Below, one piece after another: positions 9,776-19,264 of a stretch of DNA of 19,264 bases (position 1 is the stretch's first letter; each line of letters opens with the position of its first letter). Both the position numbers and the translations under genes were made by a program. Origin of the DNA: Conidiobolus incongruus B7586 (taxonomy: Eukaryota; Entomophthoromycota; Entomophthoromycetes; Entomophthorales; Conidiobolaceae). The notes under the pieces are model-generated. The model did no database searches. It had not been told where the DNA came from and saw only the letters and a list, made by a program, of their open reading frames with translations. The stretch lies in the NCBI GenBank assembly GCA_000697335.1, contig JNEM01012341.1:1-19264 (forward strand), written 5' to 3'.

Positions 9776-12700
9776 ATGGATATTGATATAAAATTTCAAG
9801 AAGTTCAAGAATATGGTTGTTTACTAAAAGTAATATTATATATCTCTAAACTTGGTAACATATTTATTTTTGTTTGATTCATAACTTAGGATCCTGTTCG
9901 GCATTTTGAAGCAATCAAATACTTTGAACAACTGATTAATTATCCACATATAATTGAATTATGCTTATATACAATTGGTAATATATTCGCTACCATGTTA
10001 TTATTTCACATAAATAAATTAAAACTCTTTTAGAAAATACCAATCAAGAGTTGGTTCAATTCCACATGGCTAATATTTTAAAACTTAGCATACCTAATTT
10101 TATTATTCAACTTGATAATGACAAATTTGACAGTATCATTCAATCAATCTTTAAGCTTATTAATCAAACTGAGTAATATACATTTCTACTAACCATAATT
10201 TATTACCTATTTGACTTATTTATTCTTAGTAAATCACTTCATTGCAATCTTCAATTGATAGAGGTAATCATGCTTTAGCTTAAATTGGTATATTTTCTTT
10301 AACATACATTGAATTATCTAGGCTTTTTGTATTTCAATCAAGCTAAAAGGCTGTCAAACAAATTTAGATCACATTATTTCTATTATTGATCCATTAATTT
10401 TTGATATTAAACGAAACAAGCAAACCGTAATCTCAATTTTTACTATATAATATTATATCAACTAATCAGTTATAATGAATAGACTCAGTTAGATATATGC
10501 TTGGGCTTATTGAATGAATTCAATGCATCTACTTGCTCGAATGTTAATTCAAGTTTGGATATTCATTTAACTTGTCATAAATGGTTTCAAGTACATAATT
10601 AAGGCTTCACTTAACTGTACTGCTATACTCAACCCTATTTTAGGATCGGTATATATTTCCATTAATCAATCAAATGTTGGAATGTTTAATGGATTTACCC
10701 AATAATTTAAATCAACCATTACTTGTTAGAAGACTTTTATCTATTTTATCTAAAATTCTAGATTGGAAATTTTGCATAGGTAACATAAGTTATTATTTTT
10801 AAATAATATAAACCTATTTAAGTTAAATTTCAATAGACCAAGATATAATTAATCCATCAGACCAATTGCCTACTGAACTTGCTGATATCTTTAATGTAGA
10901 TGCTTTCTATAATTGCGTCACCAAGGTAAATTCCATGTCAAATTTTATCAATTTTACTCTCATCAATTTTATTGATTTAGATATATCTCAAACTCTTTGA
11001 CGATTTTAATATTCGAAATGATATAGAACAAATTTTTAAAAGATTATGCCAATTAGATGAAAATAGTTTTAATAGCCTTGATCAATATAGATTTTCTCAA
11101 AGCCATCTAGTTGATTTCTTATGTCATATATATATCAAGTATTTTCTTTCTTTATGACTATCAACATGCTCTAACTATTTCATTCGTCATAGTGTACCTT
11201 TATTGAATTATCCAACCACCATGGTTAACGCATGTGAAATGTCCTATAACTTAATCCAATCTAACTCAATCACCCATCTTACATACATCTATTCTATATT
11301 GACTTGGTTAAATCACTGTGCAAATACTACCATGCTGTGTCTTGAGCACTGTGACTTCAATGATCAAAATCCTCACTTTTATGAAAGCCTCAAATTACTA
11401 TTTGAATTTTGGGATGTCATAGTATCTAAATTGGATACCCTCACATTCTACTCTAAATTTAGCACTGCTACTGGTGCCCAAAAAGCGAAATCTAAAGAAA
11501 TAGCTGAGTTTTTATCTGAAATAGCTCCATCAATCATTTCTGAATTTATTGAACTGATGATTAAGCAGACATCACATCCTAATTATACACTTTTCCGTAT
11601 CAATATTAATTCGTTCGATTCTGAATTAATCAGAAGTGCCGCAAGCATCGCTAGATGCAACCTTGAAACCATTTTACCTAGTCTTTCTCTTTCATTGGAT
11701 CAATCTTTGGCATTCTTTGCACAAATAGATCTTAATACTCAAAATCAAGGTAATTTCACATCTACAGTGTAAATAATTGCATACTGACAGTTTTAGGTTT
11801 CCATGATTCTCATATTTACATCATAATAAGAAAAATTGAATGCTTAATATTTCTATTTGGATATATTTTTACTGATTATGATGAAGGAGAATATTGTAAA
11901 ATCCCACCCTCCATAATTCAATATTCAAAAACTCAGGTATTTTATCTCCTTTCACACACTAAAACCCTTTATTTATGATTTTATAGCACAACATTAATAT
12001 GGATTTATCTATAAAGATTCCTCTTGAAATATTGAAATTTGGGTTATATTTATCTCATAACTCTCAATTTAATATAGTAAATTGAAAAAAATATGCAATA
12101 GTAATAACTAACTTATATTTGGGTAGAAAATTAATCACTTATATATTATTGATTATACTATGTGGTTTATAAATCGCTGGGCTGATGTTTATTTATTAGC
12201 AAATCCTGAAGATTATGAAACTTTAAGCGATAACCTTCTATGTTCTTTTGCCTCCTCTCCCTTGGGAAGCCAATGTCAACATACAAGTCAAGAAATATTA
12301 AACATGGCTCTCAATATTTATAGTTACAATGAATTCGATATTAACACTAAAAGCACTTATCTTGTTACTTTATCTAGATTAATGAACAAATCGTCGTTTA
12401 TGAATCAAATTAAATCTTCAGGTAATTTATTGATTTAATACTATAGATTTAATTTAACGCCCAGCTTTAGATCAGTTTTTTCAACTGTTACAAATCCTTT
12501 TTAACAATATAAAAATATATCCTCCAAAATTCCAAAGGTACTCTTTACTTCATCTTGTTCGCAATGTTACTAATTAATTAAAGGTCCATTATAGAATTCC
12601 TTTTATTACCCAATAATCTTCGATCAAATTCTTCAAATATAGTCGAATCTATAAATTCATATATTGAAGTAGTTATACACTATTATTTTTAATTGATATC

Positions 12701-14201
12701 ATACTAATACAAAGTAGAATCAAATACAAGATTTACTAAACCCAAATACATCTAACACTTCCAATGAATCCATTTTACAAGCTATTTCGACATATCAAGT
12801 AATTATCAACCATTTATAATAATACTCTTTAATTCATTTTTATAGATGCTAAATGGGTTTGCATCTATTATGAGCTTTGATACCTTCGATTCGTATTTTT
12901 CTATCCATATGACTAAAATCAATGCACATGTCAATATTTTAGCCAAGTACTCTACACATATTGAAGTTTGGTTAGCTAGCTTCGAATGGATTAACCAGTT
13001 GATTAATAAGATGGTAATTTCATTGCATTTATTTTGAACCATTATTTATTGTCTTTAGGATGCTTTTGGTGATAATCTGGATTATTTAGAATTACTATTA
13101 CAGATCATCCAATCTAATATCAATACATTTTTTAACAACCCATCTAGTAAGTTTAATATCTTTTCTAATGATTTGATTCTAATGCCTTAGATAGTCTCGA
13201 ATTTATCTGATTTTGACGAAGAAATAGATATCATTACAATTTTAAGTATCCTTGAAAACCTTATCCACCTGGATCACACTTTTAAAAGTATATCACATCA
13301 ATTATTTTTTTTTGTCGATATATATTTACAAGATTGTAGATATCGGCGTTATCGAAGATAGTTCGGGTCTTGTTGTTAAAGTAGTCTTTGACCTGCTATA
13401 TAACTCATTTGATTTTATTAATGATTCAAAGCTACAGGTAATATCATTATTACCATTGTTATTACTATTCTTATTATCTATTTGATTATTAGTCTTTTGA
13501 AGTTCAAAAAAGTTATTCAAAATTCATTACCATTTTAGTATCATCGTATGGATCTTATGTTGCGAATCTTGAGATTAATCATCTTGAGAGATTATATTTA
13601 TTTCTACAATATGGTGCTGAAAAATATCCTTTTTATATTTCTATATCAATTGTTTATTCTATATTTATTTCATATCCTTAATTCTTGTATTTTACTTTTT
13701 TGCCAGATTTCAGTAATAGTATTTTAGGTTCAATTAATGATATCATTGTCATTTTGAATAATGCCAATGCAAGTAATCTATTAATTATTATCCAACCTAA
13801 TCAATGTACATTGATTTTTATTCAATAGACTCTCCTACTTACATCTTAATGGAAAAGATTTTTAAAGATAGTTTCGACTTGATAATCAATAACAAAATTA
13901 ACTACCAGGCATTAGATGATGTTGCTAATATATTTACCTACCTTCTCTTCAATCATCAGGTAATTTATCCTTATTCATGATTCAAAATTACTAATATTTA
14001 TTTTAGGACATATACTCCAAGTTATTAGCAAGTTTAATTAATCATCTAACTCCTTGCAACCAATTGAAAGTGAACGAAATAACCCAAAAGCTATATGAAG
14101 CAACTAACATATCTAGCGCTAATGATAGTCAGTTTAAAGAGCTTAAGCCAATTGTTATTTCCTACATATTTAACTTAAAATCTATTTTATTTTTTAAATA
14201 A
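9776..14201 (+). CDS. XPO4: Exportin-4, importin-beta family nuclear export receptor
   Basis: Karyopherin of the exportin-4 family; animal members export hypusinated eIF5A and SMAD3 with RanGTP. Exons: 9776-9829, 9890-9977, 10034-10172, 10230-10263, 10322-10426, 10483-10590, 10644-10779, 10837-10925, 10981-11138, 11193-11749, 11797-11936, 11987-12076, 12127-12421, 12471-12537, 12584-12668, 12718-12798, 12846-13013, 13059-13146, 13195-13287, 13340-13437, 13493-13613, 13707-13772, 13829-13959, 14007-14201. They sum to 3186 bases, 1061 residues (human about 1150), with every junction in frame. Family matches I recognise: ILDWKFC (human VLSWNF), KIPPSIIQYS (human LIPPEIMEYS), MWFINRWADVYLL near residue 578 (human VWFLKRWAKTYLL), and the C-terminus IFTYLLFNHQDIYSKLLASL. 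It appears all-helical HEAT repeat. The ATG follows an in-frame TAG at 9761-9763. Donor GTGCTG at 13614 and two acceptor choices are the weakest joints. Family call strong. Confidence 0.9.
12711..12717 (+). promoter_or_regulatory. NAGNAG splice acceptor with stop-coding alternative, XPO4
   Basis: The intron 12669-12717 has a textbook branch-like TACTAATAC and then AAAGTAG, offering two acceptors three bases apart. Exon 15 ends on a whole codon (GAA), so the distal TAG acceptor continues in frame (NQIQDLL), while the proximal AAG acceptor would put TAG as the very next codon, ending the protein after residue 715. The distal site must be used for the full protein. Confidence 0.7.
13187..13194 (+). 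promoter_or_regulatory. Tandem splice acceptors four bases apart, XPO4
   Basis: The intron beginning at 13147 can end at AG 13189-13190 or AG 13193-13194. Only the second keeps the frame, giving PSISNLSDFDEE; the first shifts the frame and meets TGA within seven codons. I chose 13194 as the intron end on frame and on the family-like acidic/aliphatic sequence that follows. Confidence 0.65.
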
Positions 14202-16427
14202 AGTAAACAATGGTTTATTTATTATTCTATTTGCATCATTAAGTATAATCTACATAACCTCGAACAGTATCAAATCAATTATATTGATTTTTGATAAGAT
14301 ATCTAACAAAGGTAAAATTGGAATATTTTTTAACAAATATAAATCAGTTATGAATTCCATAGGTACTTGGATTTAAATTTTCATAAATTGAAATTCTGAA
14401 AGTTAAATTAATTATGTTACCTTGTGAATACTTTAAAATATTCTGATAATGGAATCTGTATTAAAATATAAAGGAAAATTTAGGTAAAAAGATTGCAAGG
14501 AAGTTAATGCACTTTGTCAGATAAAGGTAAATAATTGTATATACAAACTTGAGTACTTAGGATTATTTGAAATTTTATATTTTCTTTATCGATTTTGTTC
14601 AATGTATTTTATATTACTCTCTGGTATAAATATTAAGTTTATTACATTGTGTAGAAATTCATTATCTAAACAAATATAGATTGTAATATTGAAAATTTAT
14701 AGTATTGAATTTTTTCAGATAATACAAAAATCATTAATATAAGCCATATAATTTCAACAATATTTATATGTAGTAAAGGATTAAAGAATTTATTATAAAG
14801 ACATATAAAATATATGAATATTTAATAAAGACATGATTGAACTATTTATTCATATAAAAGTACTCAAAAATTTTATATTTATATAATATAATAGTTTTTC
14901 GTAATCAGTTATTTTAATATATTTGTTGAAAATGTTTTTATATATAATTATATTGGAAATATATTATATTTATAATATCTCGATTAAATAATAAAAAAAT
15001 TATATACACATTGGATTTTATTATATAATTTTGATTAATAACATTTAAAAAATTTTTAATTTTCATTATTTTACTATAAAAATATGAAAATATTATATAG
15101 ATATGATGCGCATCAAAAAAATATATTTTTTATAAAATTTGAAAGTTATATAGTGAGTTTTATTCAAAACAAAAATTTATAAAAGTATTTGAGCAAAATT
15201 TAATTTAATATCAATAATTTTTATCCAAAAATAACATTATTCAAATAAATCATTTACCACGGTTTTTTATTAAATTTTTGTGTATTTGATTGGTGAACAT
15301 TTCTTATACCAAATTACGCTATAAATAGCAAGCTCAAATTAAACTATTGTTTTAATACAGATATACTTTGTTTTTGAATTTAAATTTTAAATTATAATAT
15401 ATTTAATCATGTAAACTTCCATAAGGGAAATAATAATATTTATTATTTTTGCAAATTCAATTATCATATTTCAATTATTTCAAAATTTTGTTTAATTGCA
15501 AACTTTTTAATTCAATAATGAAATTTTCATTTATCAATTTCTATATATAGTGATGTTATACTGAATAAAAAAAATAATGCATTGAGATTGTTTTTCTATG
15601 GTATGATATCAGTGTTTAATAGATACTATCCAATAATTATTGAATATCATTAACAATTTAATACATTTTTTAATTGCTCAAATTGGAATATGATAGCACA
15701 AATAATACAGTTTTTATTTTAAATTTTTATTATATTATTATATTATCATATTTTCAGCAATAGGGTAAAAATCAAATATATTTTTTTCAAATATATATTA
15801 AAATATTTAATCATTACTAATTGTATTTATTCTGAGAATATATTGAAAAATATTGTATGATGCAATATTAAATTCATTTTTTAAAATGAAACATTTTAAA
15901 GTTTCAAACTCTTAGGCTTGGTGCAATCTTGATCATATAGCTTTAATATCATTTATATAATATTGGAAATTTATTTTTGATAATAATAGGATAAAATTTA
16001 TTGAAGCACTATATCAACCTCATTCTGTATAAAATGTTAATAAAAGATTAAAAAATAGTCATTAATACTTTTGGTTCAACAATATACCTGCATGTGGACT
16101 ATATACCCTGAAATTTAAAACAAATGTTCTGAGTACTATTGAAATTATTTATTACAACTTGTTTAATGAGGGTTTAATAAAAATTTAGATTATAATAGTT
16201 AATTGAAATATAAACACAAATTGTTTCAGATGAAATATTAATGATAAAAGATAGACTTAATAAATATTAAAGTCATAATTATATTGATGGCATATATAGA
16301 TCATTGATAAATATCTGAGAAAAATTAAAAATATAATATTTATTGAATATAGAATAAACTATAAAAAATAATGATTTTCAGTGTTATATTACAATATAAC
16401 TAAAGGATGATTTATTGATCTGAAGAA
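14202..16427. other. 2.2 kb AT desert between convergent genes
   Basis: This spacer lies between the 3' ends of XPO4 (+) and RPN8 (-), so it contains both 3' untranslated regions and terminator signals and no obvious promoter need. It is extremely AT-rich: the block 14941-15000 has 5 G/C in 60. Stops are dense in all frames, and I found no protein-like stretch, tRNA box pair, long repeat or mobile element. I see nothing that can be named in it. Confidence 0.65.
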
Positions 16428-17503
16428 TCATTCTTCCATTTCTGTAGAATTCTTGTCTTCGGTTGAGACTTCTTGGAGCTTAGATAGGGCAGCTTGAGCT
16501 TCATTAATTTCAAGATTTTCAGCATCGCGATTGGTAATTTTGTTATTGATCAAATTATGAAGAGCAATCACAGCTCTGATTAGTGATGAGAGATAAATGA
16601 TCATATACTGATCATTTGCTTTAAGTGAGAATGCTTTGGCAGTTTCTAAGACGTCCAAATTAGGCAAGAGAGAAAACATGTCTTGGAGATTATAGATAAT
16701 TTCATGGTTGACAGGTAAATCTTGGTTGACGACACTAGAGACGTAGTTGTGCATTTCAAGAATTCGCTTTTCCAAGCCTTTGAGGGAATCAACTTGATTA
16801 CCAATTCTAGTGGATAGAGTTCCAATGGCATTATCTTTAATGTCTCTTAAAAGATGTTCCACGCAGATTTCTTCAGCCTCTTCAGCTCCAATTTCAGAGT
16901 ATAAATGCATGAAAGTTTTACTAGCTGATTTACCATCCTTTTGAATTTCGTCAACAGCAAAATATGCATCAGTTGGAATTCCAACATCGTTAGGCTTAAC
17001 ATCAACTACAACTAACACAGGGTTTGGTGTGAAATTTCTAAATAGCTCATTAATTTGCAAATCGGAAGGTCTTAACTTGGGACCACTGTGATACCATCCA
17101 ATCATTTTTTCTTTAGCTGAACAAAAAAATAAGAAATATATTAACAAAAATAAACCATTCTATGTTACCATTAACTTTTTTAAACATTGCTTCCATGCTC
17201 TCAACATAATTATGGTCTAAAAACCATACTTTAGGATCTCTTTCATCTTCTTCAAAAGGAACTAAAGAGGTGTAAGCGAATGTTTTAATAGCCACATTGA
17301 TTTTTGTATATACCTGCAAAAGAATTGGCTACATTAATGTATTTACCATTATTCTGACCTAATAATACACCAACAACTCTTTTTCTGGTGTTTTTAGCAA
17401 CTCGATTATAATGGTCAACTACAGATAGTAGCACTAAAGGGTGAACAGTGACTTTTTCAGGAATTACACTTGAAGAGACAACTGAAGTTTCTAATTGAAC
17501 CAT
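16428..17503 (-). CDS. RPN8: 26S proteasome non-ATPase regulatory subunit Rpn8/PSMD7
   Basis: MPN-domain subunit of the 19S lid, the structural partner of the deubiquitinase Rpn11. Exons on the minus strand: 17503-17314, 17261-17169, 17116-16428; 972 bases, 323 residues against 324 in human PSMD7. Both introns are 52 bases with GTATAT and GTAACA donors, and both sit inside the MPN fold, restoring [20 protein letters not shown] and [20 protein letters not shown]. The MPN domain runs from about residue 17 ([18 protein letters not shown]) to 150 and has WYHSGP in place of the HxH zinc motif of Rpn11, as expected for the non-catalytic MPN class. The C-terminal half has [20 protein letters not shown] and [13 protein letters not shown], which are near-identical to family sequence; the tail is short and acidic. 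The ATG follows an in-frame TAA. I saw no yeast-type PACE proteasome promoter element upstream. Confidence 0.97.
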
Positions 17504-18330
17504 ATTGTAATATGTTTAATAAAAAATATTTGATATTGTTAATGATTAAAAATAAAAGATTAATAATATTAAATTGTTAATCAATTGTTGAGTATGTTAT
17601 ATTTTAATTTGATTCAATGATATTGATGTCGTAATCGTAGTAAATTATTCACATTAATCCATTTAATTTTATGGGATTAGTTGAATTTTATTTTTTGAAT
17701 ATCAGCTCTATTTTATATGAAACTTTTGATAAAAAAGTGATTTTGAATTAAATAAATAAATATATCATAATAAAAATTATTAAATTAAAATAAGAAATTT
17801 TAAATATGATACAAATAGTTATATCAAGTTAGAATTTTTTTTCTATATATAATCAAAAATCAAACAATAAAAAAAACACCTAAAAACATTAATAAACCTA
17901 TCTTAAAATGAGATAATATGAAATTAATTTTATATCAAATCAAAAAAGTGAAAAAGGTATATTTTATCAATTTTTATTGTTTAATAAAATATAGAATCGA
18001 TTTTTTTTTGATTAAATACTGTTGTAGGCGATCATATAAACAGTTAATTATGAAATATTCATAAATTAACAATAATATACACAAATATAGATTCCATACA
18101 ATGATTATCTTGAATTAACAGACTCAAAGTTATAATAATATTTGAATATTACTATGTTGAAAATTTTGAATTGGATAATCTATAAAATTTGGAGACATTT
18201 GCGAAATCTGAAAGATCAAGAATATATGAGAGGAAGACGGTTATGTAAAACTCGAAGAAAAATCAATACGGTATGATTTTGAAGTTGATAATAGGATTTG
18301 TAGAAATGATTATAGTATAAGTTATTCATA
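17504..18330. other. AT-rich spacer between the deubiquitinase and RPN8
   Basis: Both flanking genes are on the minus strand, so this 827-base spacer should hold the USP10-type gene's 3' untranslated region and the RPN8 promoter. It is AT-rich throughout except about 18154-18330, which is less so and contains a 40-codon plus-strand open frame (18154-18276, ending RKINTV) that I do not regard as a gene. No RNA gene or named regulatory motif was found. Confidence 0.6.
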
Positions 18331-19264
18331 CTATATAGCGCAATAGAATAGAAGGTATGGTAAATATTCGTCCTGGAGTTGATTGGCTTGATTTTGTGGA
18401 ATAGATATAATTTGAGTGTCGTTGAAATATAGCCAATTACCATCGCCACGTAAAATTCGACAAGTGTAATGACCGCCACCAGAGTATTCGCCATGGTGAT
18501 AAACAATGGAAAAAAGCTGATAGTTTGCTGGCTGCGTTTGGGTGCGATTTTTAGAAAACATTTGAGGAGGGATTGTGAGTTTAGATTTAACATCAATCTT
18601 TTTATGCGATTTTGATATTCCCTTAAGAGGATCATAAACGAATCTCTTGAGATGTAGGCAAAGTACAAGGGGCATTGTTTCGAAATAGGCTTGTTTGACA
18701 GCAGTGAGAGATTCTCCTTTAGAATTGATATATCCTTCAATATTCTCAGGAGCACAGAGTTCCAACAGAGCCTGTTCGATAGTTTGGATATGATCTGGAG
18801 TAATGTCAAGATGAAGTGATTGGAAGACTTCAGTAGTTTTAGAAGGGTTATCTCCAGGACAAGTGAGAATGGAGTGCATTATGCCAGAAAAAATGCTGGT
18901 GACAGGAGTAGATTTGATAGGGAGTGCTTTTTCAGAACTAGAACCTTGCTTCTTGAATAGCCTTAGGAAGCTTTGACGTCCCGGTACTACCTGGAAATCC
19001 ATTTCCAAACCTTCTTTATTAAAAGTATCGAGAACTTCTTCATGTAAATGATCTAATAAGAAGCTTAAAAACTCTTCAGCATCTTCTTGCTGACCTTTGG
19101 ATGTGACAAAACGATTAATATTTCGTAAAGAGTGATAAAATGATTCAGAATTCAAATCTTCTCCTTGAACCATTGGATCTTTGGAATTGGTTTGAATATC
19201 AAATTGTTTCATAAATGTAACCATGGCATCTAGCAAAGGAGTTGGACTAGTTGGGTGCTGTTGA
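18331..19264 (-). CDS. USP10/Ubp3-type ubiquitin-specific protease, C-terminal part
   Basis: Cysteine protease of the USP (C19) class that removes ubiquitin from proteins; closest in layout to animal USP10 and yeast Ubp3, which act in stress-granule, ribosome and COPII turnover. The reading frame is open to the right edge, so the start, the N-terminal region and the catalytic Cys box lie outside; 310 residues are visible, with no intron. Seen in order: TPLLDAMVTFMKQF, KGQQEDAEEFLSFLLDHLHE (USP QEDAEEF signature), a short linker, TPVTSIFSGIMHSIL, PLVLCLHLKRFVYDPLKG (the LHLKRF motif), YHHGEYSGGGHYTCRIL with the catalytic His, WLYFNDTQI with the acidic triad residue, and the end YLPYLLFYCAI. 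The linker between QEDAEEF and TPVTSIF is shorter than the acidic insert of human USP10. No CxxC zinc pair is visible here, whereas many other USPs have one. The group is clear; USP10 orthology is likely but not proven. Confidence 0.92.
   Translation of the reverse strand, partial: QQHPTSPTPLLDAMVTFMKQFDIQTNSKDPMVQGEDLNSESFYHSLRNINRFVTSKGQQEDAEEFLSFLLDHLHEEVLDTFNKEGLEMDFQVVPGRQSFLRLFKKQGSSSEKALPIKSTPVTSIFSGIMHSILTCPGDNPSKTTEVFQSLHLDITPDHIQTIEQALLELCAPENIEGYINSKGESLTAVKQAYFETMPLVLCLHLKRFVYDPLKGISKSHKKIDVKSKLTIPPQMFSKNRTQTQPANYQLFSIVYHHGEYSGGGHYTCRILRGDGNWLYFNDTQIISIPQNQANQLQDEYLPYLLFYCAI

Noticed and set aside
14202-16427. tRNA or other small RNA gene in the AT desert
   Set aside because: GGTTC-like strings such as the one near 16074 have no partnering A box or foldable arms around them.
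18154-18276. Plus-strand 40-codon open frame with a basic end (MRGRRLCKTRRKINTV)
   Set aside because: It is short, has no recognisable motif, and lies in the 3' untranslated side of the minus-strand deubiquitinase. A GTATGA donor-like site follows, but no matching downstream exon was found.
18216-18809. 197-codon minus-strand open frame overlapping the deubiquitinase
   Set aside because: It is the shadow of the USP gene in another frame on the same strand; the USP frame contains the QEDAEEF, LHLKRF and GHY motifs and this one has none.
16428-19264. A ubiquitin-pathway operon or cluster (RPN8 next to a deubiquitinase)
   Set aside because: The genes share a strand and a broad pathway, but 827 bases of spacer separate them and eukaryotic neighbours often coincide by chance.

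Overview
The window looks like nuclear DNA of an AT-rich, intron-bearing eukaryote, most likely an early-diverging (non-Dikarya) fungus such as an entomophthoralean or kickxellomycotine relative. The reasons are many short introns (about 45-60 bases, GTAA/GTAT donors, TAG acceptors, CTAAC/TACTAAC-like branch sites), very AT-rich spacers (one 60-base block has only 5 G/C), a fungal-style Vps10 receptor with two hydrophobic segments near its C-terminus, and an exportin-4, which as far as I recall is missing from yeasts. The species assignment is inference. I see no bacterial genes, transposons, rRNA, tRNA or CRISPR.

Layout: 1-1807 is AT-rich spacer, with one 28-codon stretch resembling part of a decayed WD40 repeat. 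1808-8911 (+) is a 12-exon gene for a Vps10/sortilin-type vacuolar sorting receptor of about 2180 residues; it has three VPS10 + Sortilin_C (10CC) modules instead of the usual two of fungi or one of animals. 8912-9775 is spacer with a small tandem repeat. 9776-14201 (+) is a 24-exon exportin-4 gene (about 1061 residues) that exists only as short pieces unless it is spliced. 14202-16427 is a 2.2 kb AT desert between convergent genes. 16428-17503 (-) is a complete three-exon RPN8/PSMD7, the MPN-type 26S proteasome lid subunit. 17504-18330 is spacer. 18331-19264 (-) is the C-terminal part of a USP10/Ubp3-type deubiquitinase that runs off the right edge.

The four genes are housekeeping functions: Golgi-to-vacuole sorting, nuclear export, proteasome and deubiquitination. 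Nothing suggests a cluster or co-regulated system; both ubiquitin-pathway genes lie on the minus strand, but 827 bases of spacer separate them. The exon models were built by hand: in all three complete genes the exon lengths sum to a multiple of three and the joined reading frame follows the known family. The most unusual points are the triple VPS10 architecture with a nearly intron-free distal two thirds, and two exportin-4 introns whose alternative acceptors would bring in stop codons.
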